Shown here in pieces: positions 16,185-26,960 of a DNA stretch of 63,179 nucleotides. The first letter of the stretch is position 1; each line of letters starts with the position of its first letter. The notes beneath the pieces were generated by a model that was not told the DNA's origin, did not search any database, and worked only from the letters and a program-made list of their open reading frames with translations. A program made the translations under genes and the position numbers. The stretch comes from Streptomyces diastatochromogenes (GTDB lineage: Bacteria; Actinomycetota; Actinomycetes; Streptomycetales; Streptomycetaceae): NCBI GenBank assembly GCA_001550305.1, contig LRTP01000697.1, forward strand, positions 1 to 63,179, read 5' to 3'.

Positions 16185-17966
16185 TCAGAAGGCGGGGCCG
16201 CTGACCTTCCAGATCCGGGTGGCGACCTGGAGGTTGAAGCGGCTGTCCACCTCGTCGAGCCGGCGGCCGCTGACCTCCCTGATGCGCTGCAGACGGTAGC
16301 GGAGCGTGCTGCGGTGCACGGCGAGGGCCTGCGCCGTCTCGTCGTAGTTGCCGCCGTGGTCGAAGTACCGGGTGAGGGTGTGCACCAGGTCGGTGCCGTG
16401 GGCGTCGTCGTAGTCGAGGAGCGCGCCGAGCCATTCGCGGACGAAGTCGCTGACGTCCCCCGCGTCCTTGTCCCGGGCCAGAATGCGGTAGAGGCCGAGT
16501 TCCTCGCAGGTCGTGGTGCCGTCCGCGGGGTGGGACTGGCGGCGTACGGCGAGCGCGCGGACGGCCTGGTCGAAGGAGCGCGGGATGTCCGCCACCGCCT
16601 CGCACAGGCTGCCGATGCCCACCGCGCCGTACGGGGAGCCCACTTCGTCAGCGAGGGCCTGGTACAGACCCGAGTCGCGCGGCTCGCCCCGGACCACGAG
16701 CACCGCCATGTCGCCTCGTCGGGCCAGCAGCGACCGCAGGCCCCGTCCCTGCGCGGCACGTCCCACCGCTCCCAGGAAGCGGTCGTCGGCGGCCGTTCCC
16801 CGCCACTGCGCGACCGTGACGTGGTGCGGTCCGTGCAGGTCGTGGCCGATGGCCTCGGCCCTGGCGTACGCGCCGCCGGCGTCGGCGCCGGTGAGCAGGT
16901 CGTCCACGAGTTCCCGGCGCAGGCGCAGTTCAGCCTCCGCCAGACTGCGGCGGTGGGCCAGTTCCAGGGACAGTGCTGTGCACGCGTGTTCGAGGGCGAA
17001 CTTTTCGGCCTCGCCCGCCGTGCCGTCGGGGTCGATCAGCTCGATGCTGCCGAGGGGCTCCCCGTGGTGGCGGGCCAGTCCGACGAGGCGTCCCTCGTGG
17101 CGGATCGGACCGAGTTCGCGCATCGCTTCGTGCATGAGTTGCTCGCGCTGGAGCGGATCGGGCTTGGTGTCGGGCTCGGGCGGGACCGGCCCGGCGCGGG
17201 CGAGGAGGTTTCCGAAGCGGTCCTCGACACGGGCGGCGAGGCCGGTCAGCTCGTACACGGCGGCGGCGATGCCGTGCTCCCCCTCGTCGGTCAGGGAGGT
17301 CCGGGCGAGGACGTCGTGCACGGTGCGCTGCTCCTCCAGCTCCGCCACCAGCGCGGTGAGTCGTTCGTTGACCGCGTCCCGCTCCTCGATCGCCCGGAAC
17401 AGCTGCCGGGCGTACTCGCGGTCGCGGCGGCGGGCCTCGGCGTTGTAGAGCGCGGCGCCGGTCGGCTGAGCAAGGGCGTAGACGAGGAAGCGGTCCTCGT
17501 CGGGAGGCGGCTTCCCGGCGCTGACGAGCAGGTAGCCGAGCAGTCCGCCGGAGCTGCGCAGGCCCACTGCCCAGCCCCAGCCGCCCTCCCGGAAGTGGAC
17601 GGCGCCGTCCTCCCCTTCCAGCGCGGTCAGCTGTTCGACCGGGTCGGTCAGATCGCGCGGTGCCCGGCCGCCGAGGGCCCGTGTGCTCGGCGTGGCCTCG
17701 AGCTCGAAGCGGCCGTCCCTGAGCATGTAGCAGCCCTCGGGCCGGCAGTCGAGGAGGTGTGGCACCTCGTCCATGGCCAACTGGAGGATCTCGTCCACCG
17801 GGCGGCCGTCGAGCATGGTCACGGCCAGCACGAACACGTCGTACAGGCTCGCCGACTGCTTGCGCCCCCAGCCGGTCAGTGCGGTGGTCGGCGCCCGGCT
17901 GCCGAGGCCCCGTGGTGCGATGCTCCGGTGCGTCGCACTGGTCGCGTCGTCGGCCGTGCCAGACAT
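16185..17966 (-). CDS. PucR/CdaR family transcriptional regulator
   Basis: A 593-residue regulator. An N-terminal GAF-like region (about 40-190) is followed by a coiled linker (REYARQLFRAIEERDAVNERLTALV), a second sensor-like region, a CdaR GGDEF-like domain (about 390-500) and a C-terminal PucR HTH seen as LVHTLTRYFDHGGNYDETAQALAVHRSTLRYRLQRI. Such proteins control purine, aromatic or amino-acid catabolism in many bacteria. It is divergent from the dnaK-type operon with a 283-bp shared intergenic region; no catabolic target is adjacent. The ATG at 17966 is followed by a low-complexity Ser/Thr/Arg stretch, so a later start is possible. Confidence 0.82.
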   Translation of the reverse strand: MSGTADDATSATHRSIAPRGLGSRAPTTALTGWGRKQSASLYDVFVLAVTMLDGRPVDEILQLAMDEVPHLLDCRPEGCYMLRDGRFELEATPSTRALGGRAPRDLTDPVEQLTALEGEDGAVHFREGGWGWAVGLRSSGGLLGYLLVSAGKPPPDEDRFLVYALAQPTGAALYNAEARRRDREYARQLFRAIEERDAVNERLTALVAELEEQRTVHDVLARTSLTDEGEHGIAAAVYELTGLAARVEDRFGNLLARAGPVPPEPDTKPDPLQREQLMHEAMRELGPIRHEGRLVGLARHHGEPLGSIELIDPDGTAGEAEKFALEHACTALSLELAHRRSLAEAELRLRRELVDDLLTGADAGGAYARAEAIGHDLHGPHHVTVAQWRGTAADDRFLGAVGRAAQGRGLRSLLARRGDMAVLVVRGEPRDSGLYQALADEVGSPYGAVGIGSLCEAVADIPRSFDQAVRALAVRRQSHPADGTTTCEELGLYRILARDKDAGDVSDFVREWLGALLDYDDAHGTDLVHTLTRYFDHGGNYDETAQALAVHRSTLRYRLQRIREVSGRRLDEVDSRFNLQVATRIWKVSGPAF

Positions 17967-18249
17967 GCCGTAATACTAGCTTTCACCCCTTTTCGCCGCT
18001 TCTTGCGCCGGGCACCCCTGGAGGTGGCGCGTGCCGCGTGGCCTCCTGCACTCCCGGGGGGAGAGGAGGGGCCGAATTTCGCCCCGTCGGGAGCAGGCGT
18101 CGCCCTTCGTCCCGTAACACCCTGGCAAGGACGGAACCCACGACCCGGTCCGCCCGCCGACGCGCCCGCGGACACGCGACCTCACCTGAAAACAACCGCC
18201 GCCACCGGAGACGGGCGGACGCCGGGGGTGGCAGGCGAAGGAGTTCCTC
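17967..18249. promoter_or_regulatory. Divergent promoter region PucR / dnaK operon
   Basis: This 283-bp region must hold both promoters. I see no CIRCE element and no clear HspR HAIR inverted repeat. An imperfect palindrome occupies 18068-18085 (GGGGCCGAATTTCGCCCC). GAAGGAG just before the dnaK ATG is a strong SD. The lack of the usual heat-shock operators suggests control by an alternative sigma factor, which is only inference. Confidence 0.4.
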
Positions 18250-20154
18250 ATGGCCAAGGCAGTCGGAATCGACCTGGGCACCACCAACTCGGTGATCGCC
18301 GTATGGGAGGGCGGTGAAGCGACCGTCATACCCAATGCCGAGGGCTCGCGCACCACGCCCTCCATCGTCGCCTTCACCGACAGCGGCGAACGGCTGGTGG
18401 GTCAGCTCGCCAGGCGCCAGGCGATCCTCAATCCCAAGGGCACCATCTACTCGGCCAAGCGGTTCATCGGCCGGCACTTCGACGAGATATCCGACGAGGC
18501 CAAGGCGGTGGCGTACGACGTCGTCGAGGGCGAGGGCGGAGTCGCGCGCTTCAAGGTGCGCGACAAGCTGTACGCGCCGGAGGAGATCAGCGCACTGGTG
18601 CTGCGCAAGCTCGCCGACGACGCCGGCAAGCAGCTGGGCGAGAAGGTCACCGAGGCCGTCATCACCGTGCCCGCGTACTTCAACGACGCCCAGCGCCAGG
18701 CGACCAAGGACGCGGGGCGCATCGCGGGGCTCGAAGTACTGCGGATCATCAACGAGCCGACGGCTGCGGCACTGGCGTACGGCATGGAGAAGAAGCAGCA
18801 CGAGACGGTGCTCGTCTTCGACCTCGGTGGCGGCACCTTCGACGTGAGCATCCTGGACGTCGGTGACGGGGTCGTGGAAGTCCGCTCGACGGCGGGCGAC
18901 AGCCACCTCGGCGGCGACGACTTCGACCGTCGACTCGTCGACATGCTCGCGGACGGCTTCCAGAAGGAGAACGGGATCGACCTGCGCAAGGACCCGCAGG
19001 CGCTGCAACGGCTGTTCGAAGCCGCGGAGAAGGCCAAGACGGAGCTGAGCTCGGTCACGCAGACGCAGGTCAGCCTGCCGTTCATCACCGCGGACGCCGC
19101 CGGCCCCAAGCACCTGACCGAGACGATCATGCGGTCCACGTTCGAGAAGATCACCGCCGACCTGGTCGAGCGGACCATGGAACCGGTCAAGCAGGCGATG
19201 GCCGACGCCAAGGCCAGCGCGAACGACATCGACGAGGTCATCCTCGTCGGCGGCTCGACGCGCATCCCGGCCGTGCAGAACCTGGTCCGCCGGCTGACTG
19301 GCGGCAAGGACCCGAACATGAGCGTCAACCCCGACGAGGTCGTGGCGCTGGGCGCGGCGATCCAGGCGGGCGTACTCAAGGGAGAGGTCAAGGACGTCCT
19401 GCTGCTCGACGTGACGCCGCTGTCGCTGGGCGTGGAGACCCGCGGCGGTGTGATGACGAAGATCATCGACCGGAACACCACGATCCCGGTCCGCCGTTCG
19501 GAGACCTTCTCCACCGCGGAGGACAACCAGGAGGCCGTGGACGTCGTCGTCCTGCAGGGCGAGCGCGAGATGGCCGCCGACAACCGGGTCCTCGGCCGCT
19601 TCCAGCTGAAGGACATCCGCCCCGCCCCGCGCGGCGAGCCGCAGGTCGAGGTCATCTTCGACATCGACGCCAACGGCATCCTGAACGTCACCGCACGGGA
19701 CAAGGACACCGGCAAGGAACAGACCATCACCATCAGCGAGGGCTCCAACCTCGACAAGGGCGAGGTCGAGCGGATGGTCCAGGAGGCCGAGCAGCACCGC
19801 GGTGAGGACCAGGCGCTGCGCGACGCCGTGGACGCCCGCAACGAACTGGACGCCGTGGCCTACCAGGTGGAGCGCCGGTTGAACGAGCTGGGCGACGCCG
19901 TGCCCTCGCACGAGCGGGCCCGGGCGGACATGCTCGTCGCCGATGCCCGTGAGGCGGTCCAGCAGCAGGCGTCCCCGGACAAGGCCAGGCCGCTGACCTC
20001 CGAACTCCAGCAGGTGCTGGCGTCGCTCGCCCAGTACCAGGCCGGTGCGGCCGCACAGGCCCAGGCCGGCACCGGAACCGGGACGGAGGACACCGCGAGC
20101 GCCTCGGCGACAGCCGGCGACGACGTGATCGACGCGGAATTCGACAAGAGCTGA
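18250..20154 (+). CDS. dnaK: Hsp70 chaperone DnaK (second-type operon)
   Basis: A 634-residue ATP-dependent chaperone. Nucleotide-binding motifs are [11 protein letters not shown] (N-terminus), [16 protein letters not shown] (about 180) and [13 protein letters not shown] (about 333); the substrate-binding domain begins near [20 protein letters not shown], and the C-terminus is Ala/Gln/Thr-rich, ending DDVIDAEF. All ATPase signatures are intact. It is the first gene of an operon with grpE, dnaJ, cbpM, clpB and a thioredoxin, with gaps of 9 and 6 nt and then overlaps. Streptomyces usually also has a main dnaK-grpE-dnaJ-hspR operon, so this may be an additional copy; that cannot be verified here. 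Confidence 0.93.
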   Translation: MAKAVGIDLGTTNSVIAVWEGGEATVIPNAEGSRTTPSIVAFTDSGERLVGQLARRQAILNPKGTIYSAKRFIGRHFDEISDEAKAVAYDVVEGEGGVARFKVRDKLYAPEEISALVLRKLADDAGKQLGEKVTEAVITVPAYFNDAQRQATKDAGRIAGLEVLRIINEPTAAALAYGMEKKQHETVLVFDLGGGTFDVSILDVGDGVVEVRSTAGDSHLGGDDFDRRLVDMLADGFQKENGIDLRKDPQALQRLFEAAEKAKTELSSVTQTQVSLPFITADAAGPKHLTETIMRSTFEKITADLVERTMEPVKQAMADAKASANDIDEVILVGGSTRIPAVQNLVRRLTGGKDPNMSVNPDEVVALGAAIQAGVLKGEVKDVLLLDVTPLSLGVETRGGVMTKIIDRNTTIPVRRSETFSTAEDNQEAVDVVVLQGEREMAADNRVLGRFQLKDIRPAPRGEPQVEVIFDIDANGILNVTARDKDTGKEQTITISEGSNLDKGEVERMVQEAEQHRGEDQALRDAVDARNELDAVAYQVERRLNELGDAVPSHERARADMLVADAREAVQQQASPDKARPLTSELQQVLASLAQYQAGAAAQAQAGTGTGTEDTASASATAGDDVIDAEFDKS

Positions 20155-20163
20155 GGAGCGGTC

Positions 20164-20682
20164 ATGGCCACCGAGCAGGAGCCGATGACGCCCCCGGAAC
20201 AGCCGGGCGAGACCCCCTCGTCCTCGCAGGTGCCGGAGTCGGACGAACAGACCGCCGCCCTCGACGAGATGCGCGACCGCTGGCGCCGCGCGCTCGCCGA
20301 CCTGGACAACCTCCGTAAGCGTCACGCGAAGGAACTGGAACGCGTGCGGGCCGAGGAGCGCGCCCGCACCGCCGGGGCCTGGCTGCCGGTCCTCGACAAC
20401 CTGGAACGGGCGCTGGCCCACTCCGACTCCGACCCCTCCGCCGTACTGAAGGGCGTCGAAGCCGTACGCGACCAGGCGGTCGAGGTGCTGCGCGGCCTCG
20501 GGTATCCCCGCTACGAGGAGACCGGGGTGCCCTTCGACCCGACCCGGCACGAGGTCGTCGGAGTCGTCGACACCCCCGACGCCGAGCCGAACACCGTGGC
20601 CCAGGTGGTGAGCCCGGGCTACGGGGCGGACGGGAAGCAGTTGCGCCCCGCCTTCGTCGTGGTCAGCAAGCGGCAGGAGTGA
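20164..20682 (+). CDS. grpE: Nucleotide exchange factor GrpE
   Basis: A 172-residue co-chaperone that releases ADP from DnaK. After an acidic, Pro-rich N-terminus comes the long helix LDEMRDRWRRALADLDNLRKRH, then WLPVLDNLERALAH and the C-terminal beta domain with FDPTRHEVVGVVDTPDAEPNTVAQVVSPGYGADGKQLRPA, the GrpE signature. GAGGAGCG lies just before the ATG. It begins 9 nt after dnaK. Confidence 0.93.
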   Translation: MATEQEPMTPPEQPGETPSSSQVPESDEQTAALDEMRDRWRRALADLDNLRKRHAKELERVRAEERARTAGAWLPVLDNLERALAHSDSDPSAVLKGVEAVRDQAVEVLRGLGYPRYEETGVPFDPTRHEVVGVVDTPDAEPNTVAQVVSPGYGADGKQLRPAFVVVSKRQE

Positions 20683-20688
20683 CGCCCC

Positions 20689-21666
20689 ATGGCACGGGAC
20701 TACTACGACGTGCTCGGGGTGCCGCGCACCGCGAGCGCGGAGGAGATCCAGCAGGCCTTCCGCAAGCTGGCGCGCAGACACCACCCCGACATCAACAAGG
20801 ACCCGGGAGCCGAGGAGCGCTTCAAGGAGATCAACGACGCGTACAGCGTGCTGTCCGACCCGAAGACCAGGCAGCGCTACGACCGCTTCGGTGAGAACTT
20901 CCGGCAGATCCCGGAGGACTACGACGAGCGGGTGGCCGCGGGAGCGGGTGCCCGGGGCGGCTGGAGCGCGGGCGTCGGAGGGGCCGGCGGAGGAGGCGGA
21001 CGGGGGGTGCGCTTCCGTACGGCGGACGGTGTCGACTTCGACGGCTCCGGCGTCGACTTCGAGGACCTGTTCGGCGGGATCTTCGGACGCGGCGGGGGCG
21101 CCGGGGCGGGGGGCGGCTGGGGTCCGGTACCGGGCGCCGACCAGGAGGCCGAGATCCAGCTCGGCGTCGAGGAGGCCTACCGGGGCGGCAAGCGCAGCAT
21201 CACCCTGGGCGGCCCCACTGGGCAGCGCACCTACGACGTCACCATCCCGCCCGGGGTGGTGGACGGGCAGCGCATCCGGCTGGCCGGAGAGGGCGGCAGG
21301 GGCAGCCCCGACGCCCCGCCGGGCGACCTGTATCTGCGCGTGCGGATCAAGCCCGACGGGCGGTTCCGGCTGGAGGGCCGCGACATCCACGTGGTCCTCC
21401 CGGTGACACCGTGGGAGGCGGCACTCGGCGCGACCGTGCCGGTCTCCACCCCCGGCGGCACGGCCAAGGTCACCGTCCCCGCGGGCTCCTCCAGCGGCCG
21501 CCGGCTGCGGTTGCGCGGCGAGGGCATGCCCAACCCGCGCGGCGAGGACGGCAACCTGTACGCGGAGGTCCGCATCATGGTGCCGCCCGAGCCGACCGCC
21601 CGTGAGCGTGAGCTCTTCGAGGAACTGGCCGCCGCGTCCGCCTTCGACCCGAGGAGGCCCCGATGA
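20689..21666 (+). CDS. dnaJ: DnaJ/CbpA-type J-domain co-chaperone without zinc finger
   Basis: A 325-residue class B Hsp40. The J domain (residues 2-67) has the HPD motif in [20 protein letters not shown], then a Gly/Phe-rich segment (about 85-145) and two beta-sandwich C-terminal domains ([41 protein letters not shown]). No CxxCxGxG repeats are present, so it is CbpA-like rather than classical DnaJ. It stimulates DnaK ATPase and delivers substrate. Its stop overlaps the cbpM start by ATGA. Confidence 0.92.
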   Translation: MARDYYDVLGVPRTASAEEIQQAFRKLARRHHPDINKDPGAEERFKEINDAYSVLSDPKTRQRYDRFGENFRQIPEDYDERVAAGAGARGGWSAGVGGAGGGGGRGVRFRTADGVDFDGSGVDFEDLFGGIFGRGGGAGAGGGWGPVPGADQEAEIQLGVEEAYRGGKRSITLGGPTGQRTYDVTIPPGVVDGQRIRLAGEGGRGSPDAPPGDLYLRVRIKPDGRFRLEGRDIHVVLPVTPWEAALGATVPVSTPGGTAKVTVPAGSSSGRRLRLRGEGMPNPRGEDGNLYAEVRIMVPPEPTARERELFEELAAASAFDPRRPR

Positions 21667-22058
21667 CCACAGCCCCCCGCCCCGGCGGTGCGCACCGCCG
21701 TTCCGCCACCCCGGTAGCCCGGCCGGCCTTGAACATCGTGGTCCGCGCCGCCCCGCTCGGACCGGCCCATCGGCTCGGTCTCGACGCCGTCGCCACCCGT
21801 TCCGGTCTCCATCCGGCTCTCGTACGCCGGTTCGTCACCCTCGGCCTCGTCGACGCCACCCGGGACGCCACCGGGCGACTGTGGTTCGAGCCGTCCGCTC
21901 CCGCCACCCTCGCCCGCATCCAACGACTACGGGCCGCGCTCCCCCTCAACTACGCCTCCCTGGGTCTGGTGCTCGATCTGCTCGACCGGATCAGTGAGTT
22001 GGAGGACGCTCTGAGGCGCAGCAACGCCGGCTCCAGGAGTGATGAATCGTGGATATGA
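21663..22058 (+). CDS. cbpM: Chaperone modulator CbpM-like (MerR-type HTH)
   Basis: A 131-residue protein. After a basic N-terminus, [56 protein letters not shown] forms a MerR-type helix-turn-helix, followed by [24 protein letters not shown]. CbpM is known in E. coli to inhibit the J-protein CbpA. Here it is overlapped with dnaJ (ATGA), supporting that role; a DNA-binding role like HspR is the alternative. Its 3' end overlaps clpB by 10 nt. Confidence 0.75.
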   Translation: MTTAPRPGGAHRRSATPVARPALNIVVRAAPLGPAHRLGLDAVATRSGLHPALVRRFVTLGLVDATRDATGRLWFEPSAPATLARIQRLRAALPLNYASLGLVLDLLDRISELEDALRRSNAGSRSDESWI

Positions 22059-24691
22059 ACCGGCTCACCCAGAAGTCCCAGGAGGCGCTCCAGGAAGCGC
22101 AGACCATCGCCGGCCGGCTGAACCAGACCGAGGTCGACGGCGAGCATCTGCTCCTCGCCCTGCTCGACCAGCCCGACGGCCTGATACCGCGGCTGATCGA
22201 CCAGTCGGGCGCCGACACCCGGGCCCTGCGCACCGCGCTGAACGAGGAGTTGGCCCGCAGGCCGAAGGTGACGGGCCCCGGTGCCACCCCCGGGCAGGTG
22301 TACGTCACCCAACGACTGTCGAAGGTGCTGGACTTGGCCGAGCAGGAGGCCAAGCGGCTCAAGGACGAGTACGTGTCCGTCGAGCACCTGGTGCTGGCAC
22401 TCGTCGACGAGGGGTCCCGCACGGCATCCGGCCGGCTGCTCAAGGAGCACGGCGTCAGCAAGGACGGGTTCCTGTCCGCGCTCACCCGGATCCGCGGCAA
22501 CCAGCGCGTCACCTCGGCGACGCCCGAAGCGGCGTACGAGGCACTGGAGAAGTACGGCCGTGATCTGGTCGCCGAGGCACGCAGCGGCAGGATGGACCCG
22601 GTGATCGGCCGGGACGCGGAGATCCGCCGGGTCATCCAGATCCTGAGCCGCAAGACGAAGAACAACCCCGTCCTCATCGGTGACCCGGGGGTCGGCAAGA
22701 CCGCCATCGTGGAGGGGCTCGCCCAGCGCATCGTGCGGGGCGACGTGCCCGACGGGCTGCGCGACCGGACGATCTTCTCGCTCGACATGAGTTCGCTGGT
22801 GGCGGGCGCCAAGTACCGCGGCGAGTTCGAGGAACGGCTGCAGGCCGTACTGAGCGAGGTCAAGGCGGGCGAGGGGCGCATCCTGCTCTTCATCGACGAA
22901 CTGCACACGGTCGTCGGCGCGGGCGGCGGTGCCGAGGGCGCGATGGACGCCGGGAACATGCTCAAGCCCATGCTGGCACGCGGCGAGCTGCACATGATCG
23001 GCGCCACCACCCTCGACGAGTACCGCAAGTACGTCGAGTCCGACGCGGCCCTCGAACGCCGCTTCCAGCAGGTGCAGGTGGACGAGCCGAGCGTCGAGGA
23101 CACCATCTCCATCCTGCGCGGACTGCGCGAGCGCCTGGAGGTCTTCCACGGTGTGAAGATCCAGGACACCGCGCTGGTCGCGGCGGCGACCCTCAGCCAC
23201 CGCTACATCTCCGACCGGTTCCTGCCGGACAAGGCCATCGACCTGGTCGACGAGGCGTGCGCGCGGCTGCGCACCGAGATCGACTCCATGCCCGCCGAAC
23301 TGGACGAGATCACCCGCCGGGTGACCCGTCTGGAGATCGAGGACGCGGCGCTCGCCAAGGAGACCGACGCCGCCAGCCAGAAGCGACTCGACGAGCTGCG
23401 CCGCGAACTGGCCGACCTGCGCGCCGAGGCCGACGCCATGCACGCCCAGTGGGAGGCCGAACGCCAGGCCATCCGCCGGGTGCAGGAGCTGCGCCAGGAA
23501 CTGGAGCACGTCCGGCAGGAGGCCGAGGAGGCCGAACGCAGCTACGACCTCAACCGGGCCGCCGAACTGCGCTACGGCAGGCTCACCGAACTCGAACGCC
23601 GCCTCACGGCGGAGGAGGAGGCGCTGGCCGCCAAGCAGGGCGAGAACCGGCTGCTGCGCGAGGTCGTCACCGAGGACGAGATCGCGGAGATCGTCGCCGC
23701 CTGGACCGGCATCCCCGTCACCCGCCTCCAGGAGGGCGAGCGCGAGAAGCTGCTGCGCCTCGACGAGATCCTCACCGAGCGGGTGATCGGCCAGGACGAG
23801 GCGGTCAAGCTGGTCACCGACGCGATCATCAGGGCCCGCTCCGGGATCCGGGACCCGCGCCGGCCGATCGGCTCGTTCATCTTCCTCGGCCCCACCGGCG
23901 TCGGGAAGACCGAACTGGCCAAGGCGCTCGCCGCGGCGCTGTTCGACTCGGAGGAGAGCATCGTCCGCCTGGACATGAGCGAGTACCAGGAACGGCACAC
24001 CGTCAGCAGGCTGGTGGGAGCGCCTCCCGGATACGTCGGCTACGAGGAGGGCGGCCAGCTCACCGAGGCGATGCGCCGCAAGCCGTACTCCGTGGTCCTG
24101 TTCGACGAGATCGAGAAGGCCCACCCCGACGTCTTCAACATCCTGCTGCAGGTGCTCGACGACGGCCGCGTCACCGACTCCCAGGGCCGCACCGTCGACT
24201 TCCGCAACACCGTGATCATCATGACCTCCAACATCGGCTCGGCCCACCTGCTGGACGGGGTGACCGCCGACGGCGAGATCAAGTCCGACGCGCGGGCACT
24301 GGTGATGAGCGATCTGCGGGGCCACTTCCGGCCCGAGTTCCTCAACCGCGTCGACGACATCGTGCTGTTCAAGCCGCTGGGCATGACGCAGATCGAGCGG
24401 ATCGTGGAGCTGCAGTTCGACGACCTGCGCCGACGGCTGGCCGAACGGCAGATCACGGTCGAGCTCACCGACGCCGCCCGCGAACTCATCGCAGAGCAGG
24501 GCTTCGACCCCGTGTACGGAGCCCGGCCGCTGCGCCGGTACATCTCGCACGAGGTCGAGACGATGGTCGGCCGGGCGCTGATCCGCGGTGACGTGCAGGA
24601 CGGCACGACGATCCGCGTCGACGCCCAGAACGGCGAACTCGTCGTCACCTACGGCGGACAGGCCGCACCGGACGTGCGGAAAGCCGCGTGA
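22049..24691 (+). CDS. clpB: ATP-dependent disaggregase ClpB
   Basis: An 880-residue hexameric Hsp100. The N domain ([15 protein letters not shown] onward) precedes NBD1 with Walker [14 protein letters not shown] (about 210) and Walker [10 protein letters not shown], a coiled-coil M domain rich in Glu/Arg (about 405-525), and NBD2 with [14 protein letters not shown] (about 613) and [12 protein letters not shown]. The family pore motif [10 protein letters not shown] is present. It resolubilises aggregates together with DnaK/DnaJ/GrpE. GTG at 22049 is the preferred start because AGGAG is 9 nt upstream; an ATG at 22055 is possible. Confidence 0.94.
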   Translation: MDMNRLTQKSQEALQEAQTIAGRLNQTEVDGEHLLLALLDQPDGLIPRLIDQSGADTRALRTALNEELARRPKVTGPGATPGQVYVTQRLSKVLDLAEQEAKRLKDEYVSVEHLVLALVDEGSRTASGRLLKEHGVSKDGFLSALTRIRGNQRVTSATPEAAYEALEKYGRDLVAEARSGRMDPVIGRDAEIRRVIQILSRKTKNNPVLIGDPGVGKTAIVEGLAQRIVRGDVPDGLRDRTIFSLDMSSLVAGAKYRGEFEERLQAVLSEVKAGEGRILLFIDELHTVVGAGGGAEGAMDAGNMLKPMLARGELHMIGATTLDEYRKYVESDAALERRFQQVQVDEPSVEDTISILRGLRERLEVFHGVKIQDTALVAAATLSHRYISDRFLPDKAIDLVDEACARLRTEIDSMPAELDEITRRVTRLEIEDAALAKETDAASQKRLDELRRELADLRAEADAMHAQWEAERQAIRRVQELRQELEHVRQEAEEAERSYDLNRAAELRYGRLTELERRLTAEEEALAAKQGENRLLREVVTEDEIAEIVAAWTGIPVTRLQEGEREKLLRLDEILTERVIGQDEAVKLVTDAIIRARSGIRDPRRPIGSFIFLGPTGVGKTELAKALAAALFDSEESIVRLDMSEYQERHTVSRLVGAPPGYVGYEEGGQLTEAMRRKPYSVVLFDEIEKAHPDVFNILLQVLDDGRVTDSQGRTVDFRNTVIIMTSNIGSAHLLDGVTADGEIKSDARALVMSDLRGHFRPEFLNRVDDIVLFKPLGMTQIERIVELQFDDLRRRLAERQITVELTDAARELIAEQGFDPVYGARPLRRYISHEVETMVGRALIRGDVQDGTTIRVDAQNGELVVTYGGQAAPDVRKAA

Positions 24692-25146
24692 GTGCGGTGA
24701 CCACGAGTACGGGCACGAGCACGACGGTCGTCTGCGACCACTGCGGTCGAAAGAACCGGGTGCCGGCGGCGGCCGGGGGCACGCCGCGCTGCGGGAACTG
24801 CGCGTCCCCGCTCGCGTGGATCGCCGACGCCGGCGACGCCGACTTCGCGGAGGTCGCCGAACAGGCGCAGCCGTACGTCGTCGTCGACCTGTGGGCCACC
24901 TGGTGCGGGCCCTGCCGGATGGTCAGCCCTGCCCTGGAGCAGGTCGCCCACGAACTCGCCGGGCGGGTCAAGCTGGTCAAGGTCGACATCGACCAGAACC
25001 CGCGGCTCGCCCAGCGGTTCCAGGTGCAGGCCGTGCCGACGCTCCTGCTGCTCGACAAGGGAGAGGTGATCGCACGCAAGACGGGAGCGGCGCCCGCGCC
25101 GGCGCTGAGGCAGTGGGTGGAGGAGACCCTGGCCGCCCGTCGTTGA
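24688..25146 (+). CDS. Thioredoxin with N-terminal zinc ribbon (TrxC-like)
   Basis: A 152-residue protein. Two Cys pairs at about 16/19 (CDHC) and 35/38 (CGNC) form a zinc ribbon as in E. coli thioredoxin 2, followed by a thioredoxin domain with WCGPC (Cys73, Cys76), the VDIDQNP strand and the cis-Pro loop VPTLLLL. It reduces disulfides, and the zinc ribbon in TrxC-type proteins makes them redox-responsive. The GTG start overlaps the clpB stop as GTGA, tying a redox protein to the disaggregase operon. Confidence 0.88.
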   Translation: MSAVTTSTGTSTTVVCDHCGRKNRVPAAAGGTPRCGNCASPLAWIADAGDADFAEVAEQAQPYVVVDLWATWCGPCRMVSPALEQVAHELAGRVKLVKVDIDQNPRLAQRFQVQAVPTLLLLDKGEVIARKTGAAPAPALRQWVEETLAARR

Positions 25147-25149
25147 ACC

Positions 25150-25177
25150 GGGGCCGCGCGAACGCGGGCACGGCCCC
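25150..25177 (+). terminator. Terminator of the chaperone operon
   Basis: GGGGCCG (25150-25156) pairs with CGGCCCC (25171-25177), with CGCGAACGCG in the loop able to pair further. It begins 3 nt after the thioredoxin stop codon. Confidence 0.6.
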
Positions 25178-25240
25178 AGCAGGGTGAACCCCACACACGT
25201 CGCCCGCTGTCCGACGCACTGTGGGCCGGGCGCCCCGCTA

Positions 25241-26041
25241 CTAGTCGGAGAAGACCCGCGCCTCCGCGTCCGAGGTGATCTCGGCCGGCGTGGGCGGGGC
25301 GTTCAGCAGGGCGGTGATGCGTTCGGCGGCGGGGTCGCCCTTGCGGGGCCCGGCGGCACGGGCGGCGTCGACGTCGTACGAGGTCTGCCGCAGCTCGACG
25401 TCCGGGCCGAGCAGGGCCCAGAAGGCGGTGCCCGGCGGGCCCTCGTGGAAGGGGAGCCCGACGCTGCCCGGGTTGACGCTGCGCCGTCCGGCGACGGTGC
25501 GGTCGAACTGGAGGTGCGTGTGCCCGGTGACGATCACCGCCTCCTCGACGTCCGCGGCCAGTTCCGCGAAACGCTCGGCAGGCGTGGCGGCTGTGACCAA
25601 CTCCGTGTCGCCGCGCGGCGATCCGTGGCAGAACCGCACGGGTCCCAGCCCGACGACGTCCACGACGACGCTGAAGGGGATCCCGGCGACGAACGCGACA
25701 CTCGCGTCCGAGTGCTGCCGCGGCACCCACGCCTCACGTTCGGTGCTCGGCCGACGGACCCCGCGGTGAATGTCCACGACGGCGCGCTCCCCGTTACCCC
25801 GGACGAACAGGGCCCGCGGCAGCCCGGCCATCAGCTCCACCGTACGGTCGGGTTCGGCACCCCAGGTCAGGTCTCCGCACGAGACCACCAGATCGACGCC
25901 GGCCCCCTCGATCTCCGCCAGGACCGCGGTCAGCGCCGGCACGTTCGCGTGGACGTCGGAAACGACCGCGACCCGTCGCATGGGGCCGTAGCGGCGCGTC
26001 GGCCCCTCCCAGGCCCTGGGGCCGTACAAGGTCGTGTCCAT
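25241..26041 (-). CDS. Metallophosphoesterase family protein
   Basis: A 266-residue calcineurin-like phosphoesterase. Metal-site motifs are VVSDVHAN, VVSCGDLTW, RGNGE (replacing GNH) and VTGHTHLQF, the pattern of the YfcE/bacterial phosphodiesterase group that acts on small phosphodiesters. The ATG at 26041 adds about 20 residues before the domain; a second ATG at 25981 (MRRVAVVSD) begins right at it. Neither has a good SD. It lies tail-to-tail with the thioredoxin gene and is next to the IclR gene, with no clear functional link. Confidence 0.8.
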   Translation of the reverse strand: MDTTLYGPRAWEGPTRRYGPMRRVAVVSDVHANVPALTAVLAEIEGAGVDLVVSCGDLTWGAEPDRTVELMAGLPRALFVRGNGERAVVDIHRGVRRPSTEREAWVPRQHSDASVAFVAGIPFSVVVDVVGLGPVRFCHGSPRGDTELVTAATPAERFAELAADVEEAVIVTGHTHLQFDRTVAGRRSVNPGSVGLPFHEGPPGTAFWALLGPDVELRQTSYDVDAARAAGPRKGDPAAERITALLNAPPTPAEITSDAEARVFSD

Positions 26042-26109
26042 GATTGACGGTAACAACGGCGGCCGATGCCGCACCGGCCGTTCCACCGAAACCGTCGCCA
26101 CCGAACCGG

Positions 26110-26907
26110 TCAACGCCAGTCGGGAGCACCCGAGGCGGGCGACAGCAGGGACTCGATCTTCATCCGCATCTCCCGCATGACGGCGACGATACGGGCCTCG
26201 TGCTCGCCGGTGAGCCGGGCCACCGGAACCGAGCAGCTGATCGCGTCGACGGCCGGCGTGTCGTAACGCAGGGCGAAGCCGAAGCCCGCGATACCGGGCA
26301 CCGTCTCCTCGCGGTCGATGGAGTAGCCGCGCTCCCGTACCTCCGCGAGGTCCGCGAGCAGGGTGGCCGACTCGGTGTGCGTGTTCTCCGTGAGAGCGGT
26401 CAGCGGCTGCGCCGGAAGCGACAGTTCGCTGTCCGGACGCTCGGCGAGAAGGGCCTTGCCGAGGGCACCGGCGTGGGCCGGGACCCGGCGGCCGACCCGG
26501 CTGAGGGTGCGCGCGTACTCGTGGGACTCGCGGGTCGCGAGATAGACGACGTCGGCGCCGTCGAGGCGGGCCAGGTGAATGGTCTCCCCGAGCGCGTCCG
26601 AGGCTTCGTCGAGGTAGGGGCGGACCACCCGTACATGCCGGTCGCTGTCGAGATAGCTGGTGCCCGTGAGCAGGGCACGGATCCCTATGCCGTACAGCGA
26701 ACCGGTGGTGTCGGCGCGCACCCAGCCGCGGTCGACGAGGGTCTGCAGCAACTGGTACATGCTGCTGCGCGGCACCCCCAGTTGCGCGGCGAGTTCGTCC
26801 AGCCGGGCCGGCCGGTCGCCCCGCCCGGCGAGCAGTTCCAGCAGCGCGACCGTGCGGGCCGCCGACTTCACTTCTCGGACACCACTGCTCTCCGGCATGG
26901 GGCCCAT
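26110..26907 (-). CDS. IclR family transcriptional regulator of glucarate genes
   Basis: A 265-residue regulator. The winged HTH reads KSAARTVALLELLAGRGDRPARLDELAAQLGVPRSSMYQLLQTLVDRGWV (about 10-60); the ligand-binding GAF-like domain follows, with GRRVPAHAGALGKALLAERP and GYSIDREETVPGIAGFGFALRY, both characteristic of IclR proteins. It is divergent from kdgD across an intergenic region with paired CATAT-containing repeats, so it very likely controls the glucarate/galactarate genes and senses a pathway sugar acid. The ATG at 26907 follows GGCGGA; 26898 is also possible. Confidence 0.88.
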   Translation of the reverse strand: MGPMPESSGVREVKSAARTVALLELLAGRGDRPARLDELAAQLGVPRSSMYQLLQTLVDRGWVRADTTGSLYGIGIRALLTGTSYLDSDRHVRVVRPYLDEASDALGETIHLARLDGADVVYLATRESHEYARTLSRVGRRVPAHAGALGKALLAERPDSELSLPAQPLTALTENTHTESATLLADLAEVRERGYSIDREETVPGIAGFGFALRYDTPAVDAISCSVPVARLTGEHEARIVAVMREMRMKIESLLSPASGAPDWR

Positions 26908-26960
26908 CGTAAATCCGCCCTGCCGCACCCATTGACCCCGCGCGTTCACGAACCTAGCCT

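Noticed and set aside
17983..21390. Open frame of 1135 codons antisense to dnaK-grpE-dnaJ
   Set aside because: It is a shadow of the conserved chaperone genes caused by high third-position GC; its composition is low-complexity Val/Asp/Arg/Leu and it contains no domain motifs.
21950..24550. Open frame of 866 codons antisense to clpB
   Set aside because: Same cause; clpB on the plus strand has all AAA+ motifs and tight coupling to its neighbours.
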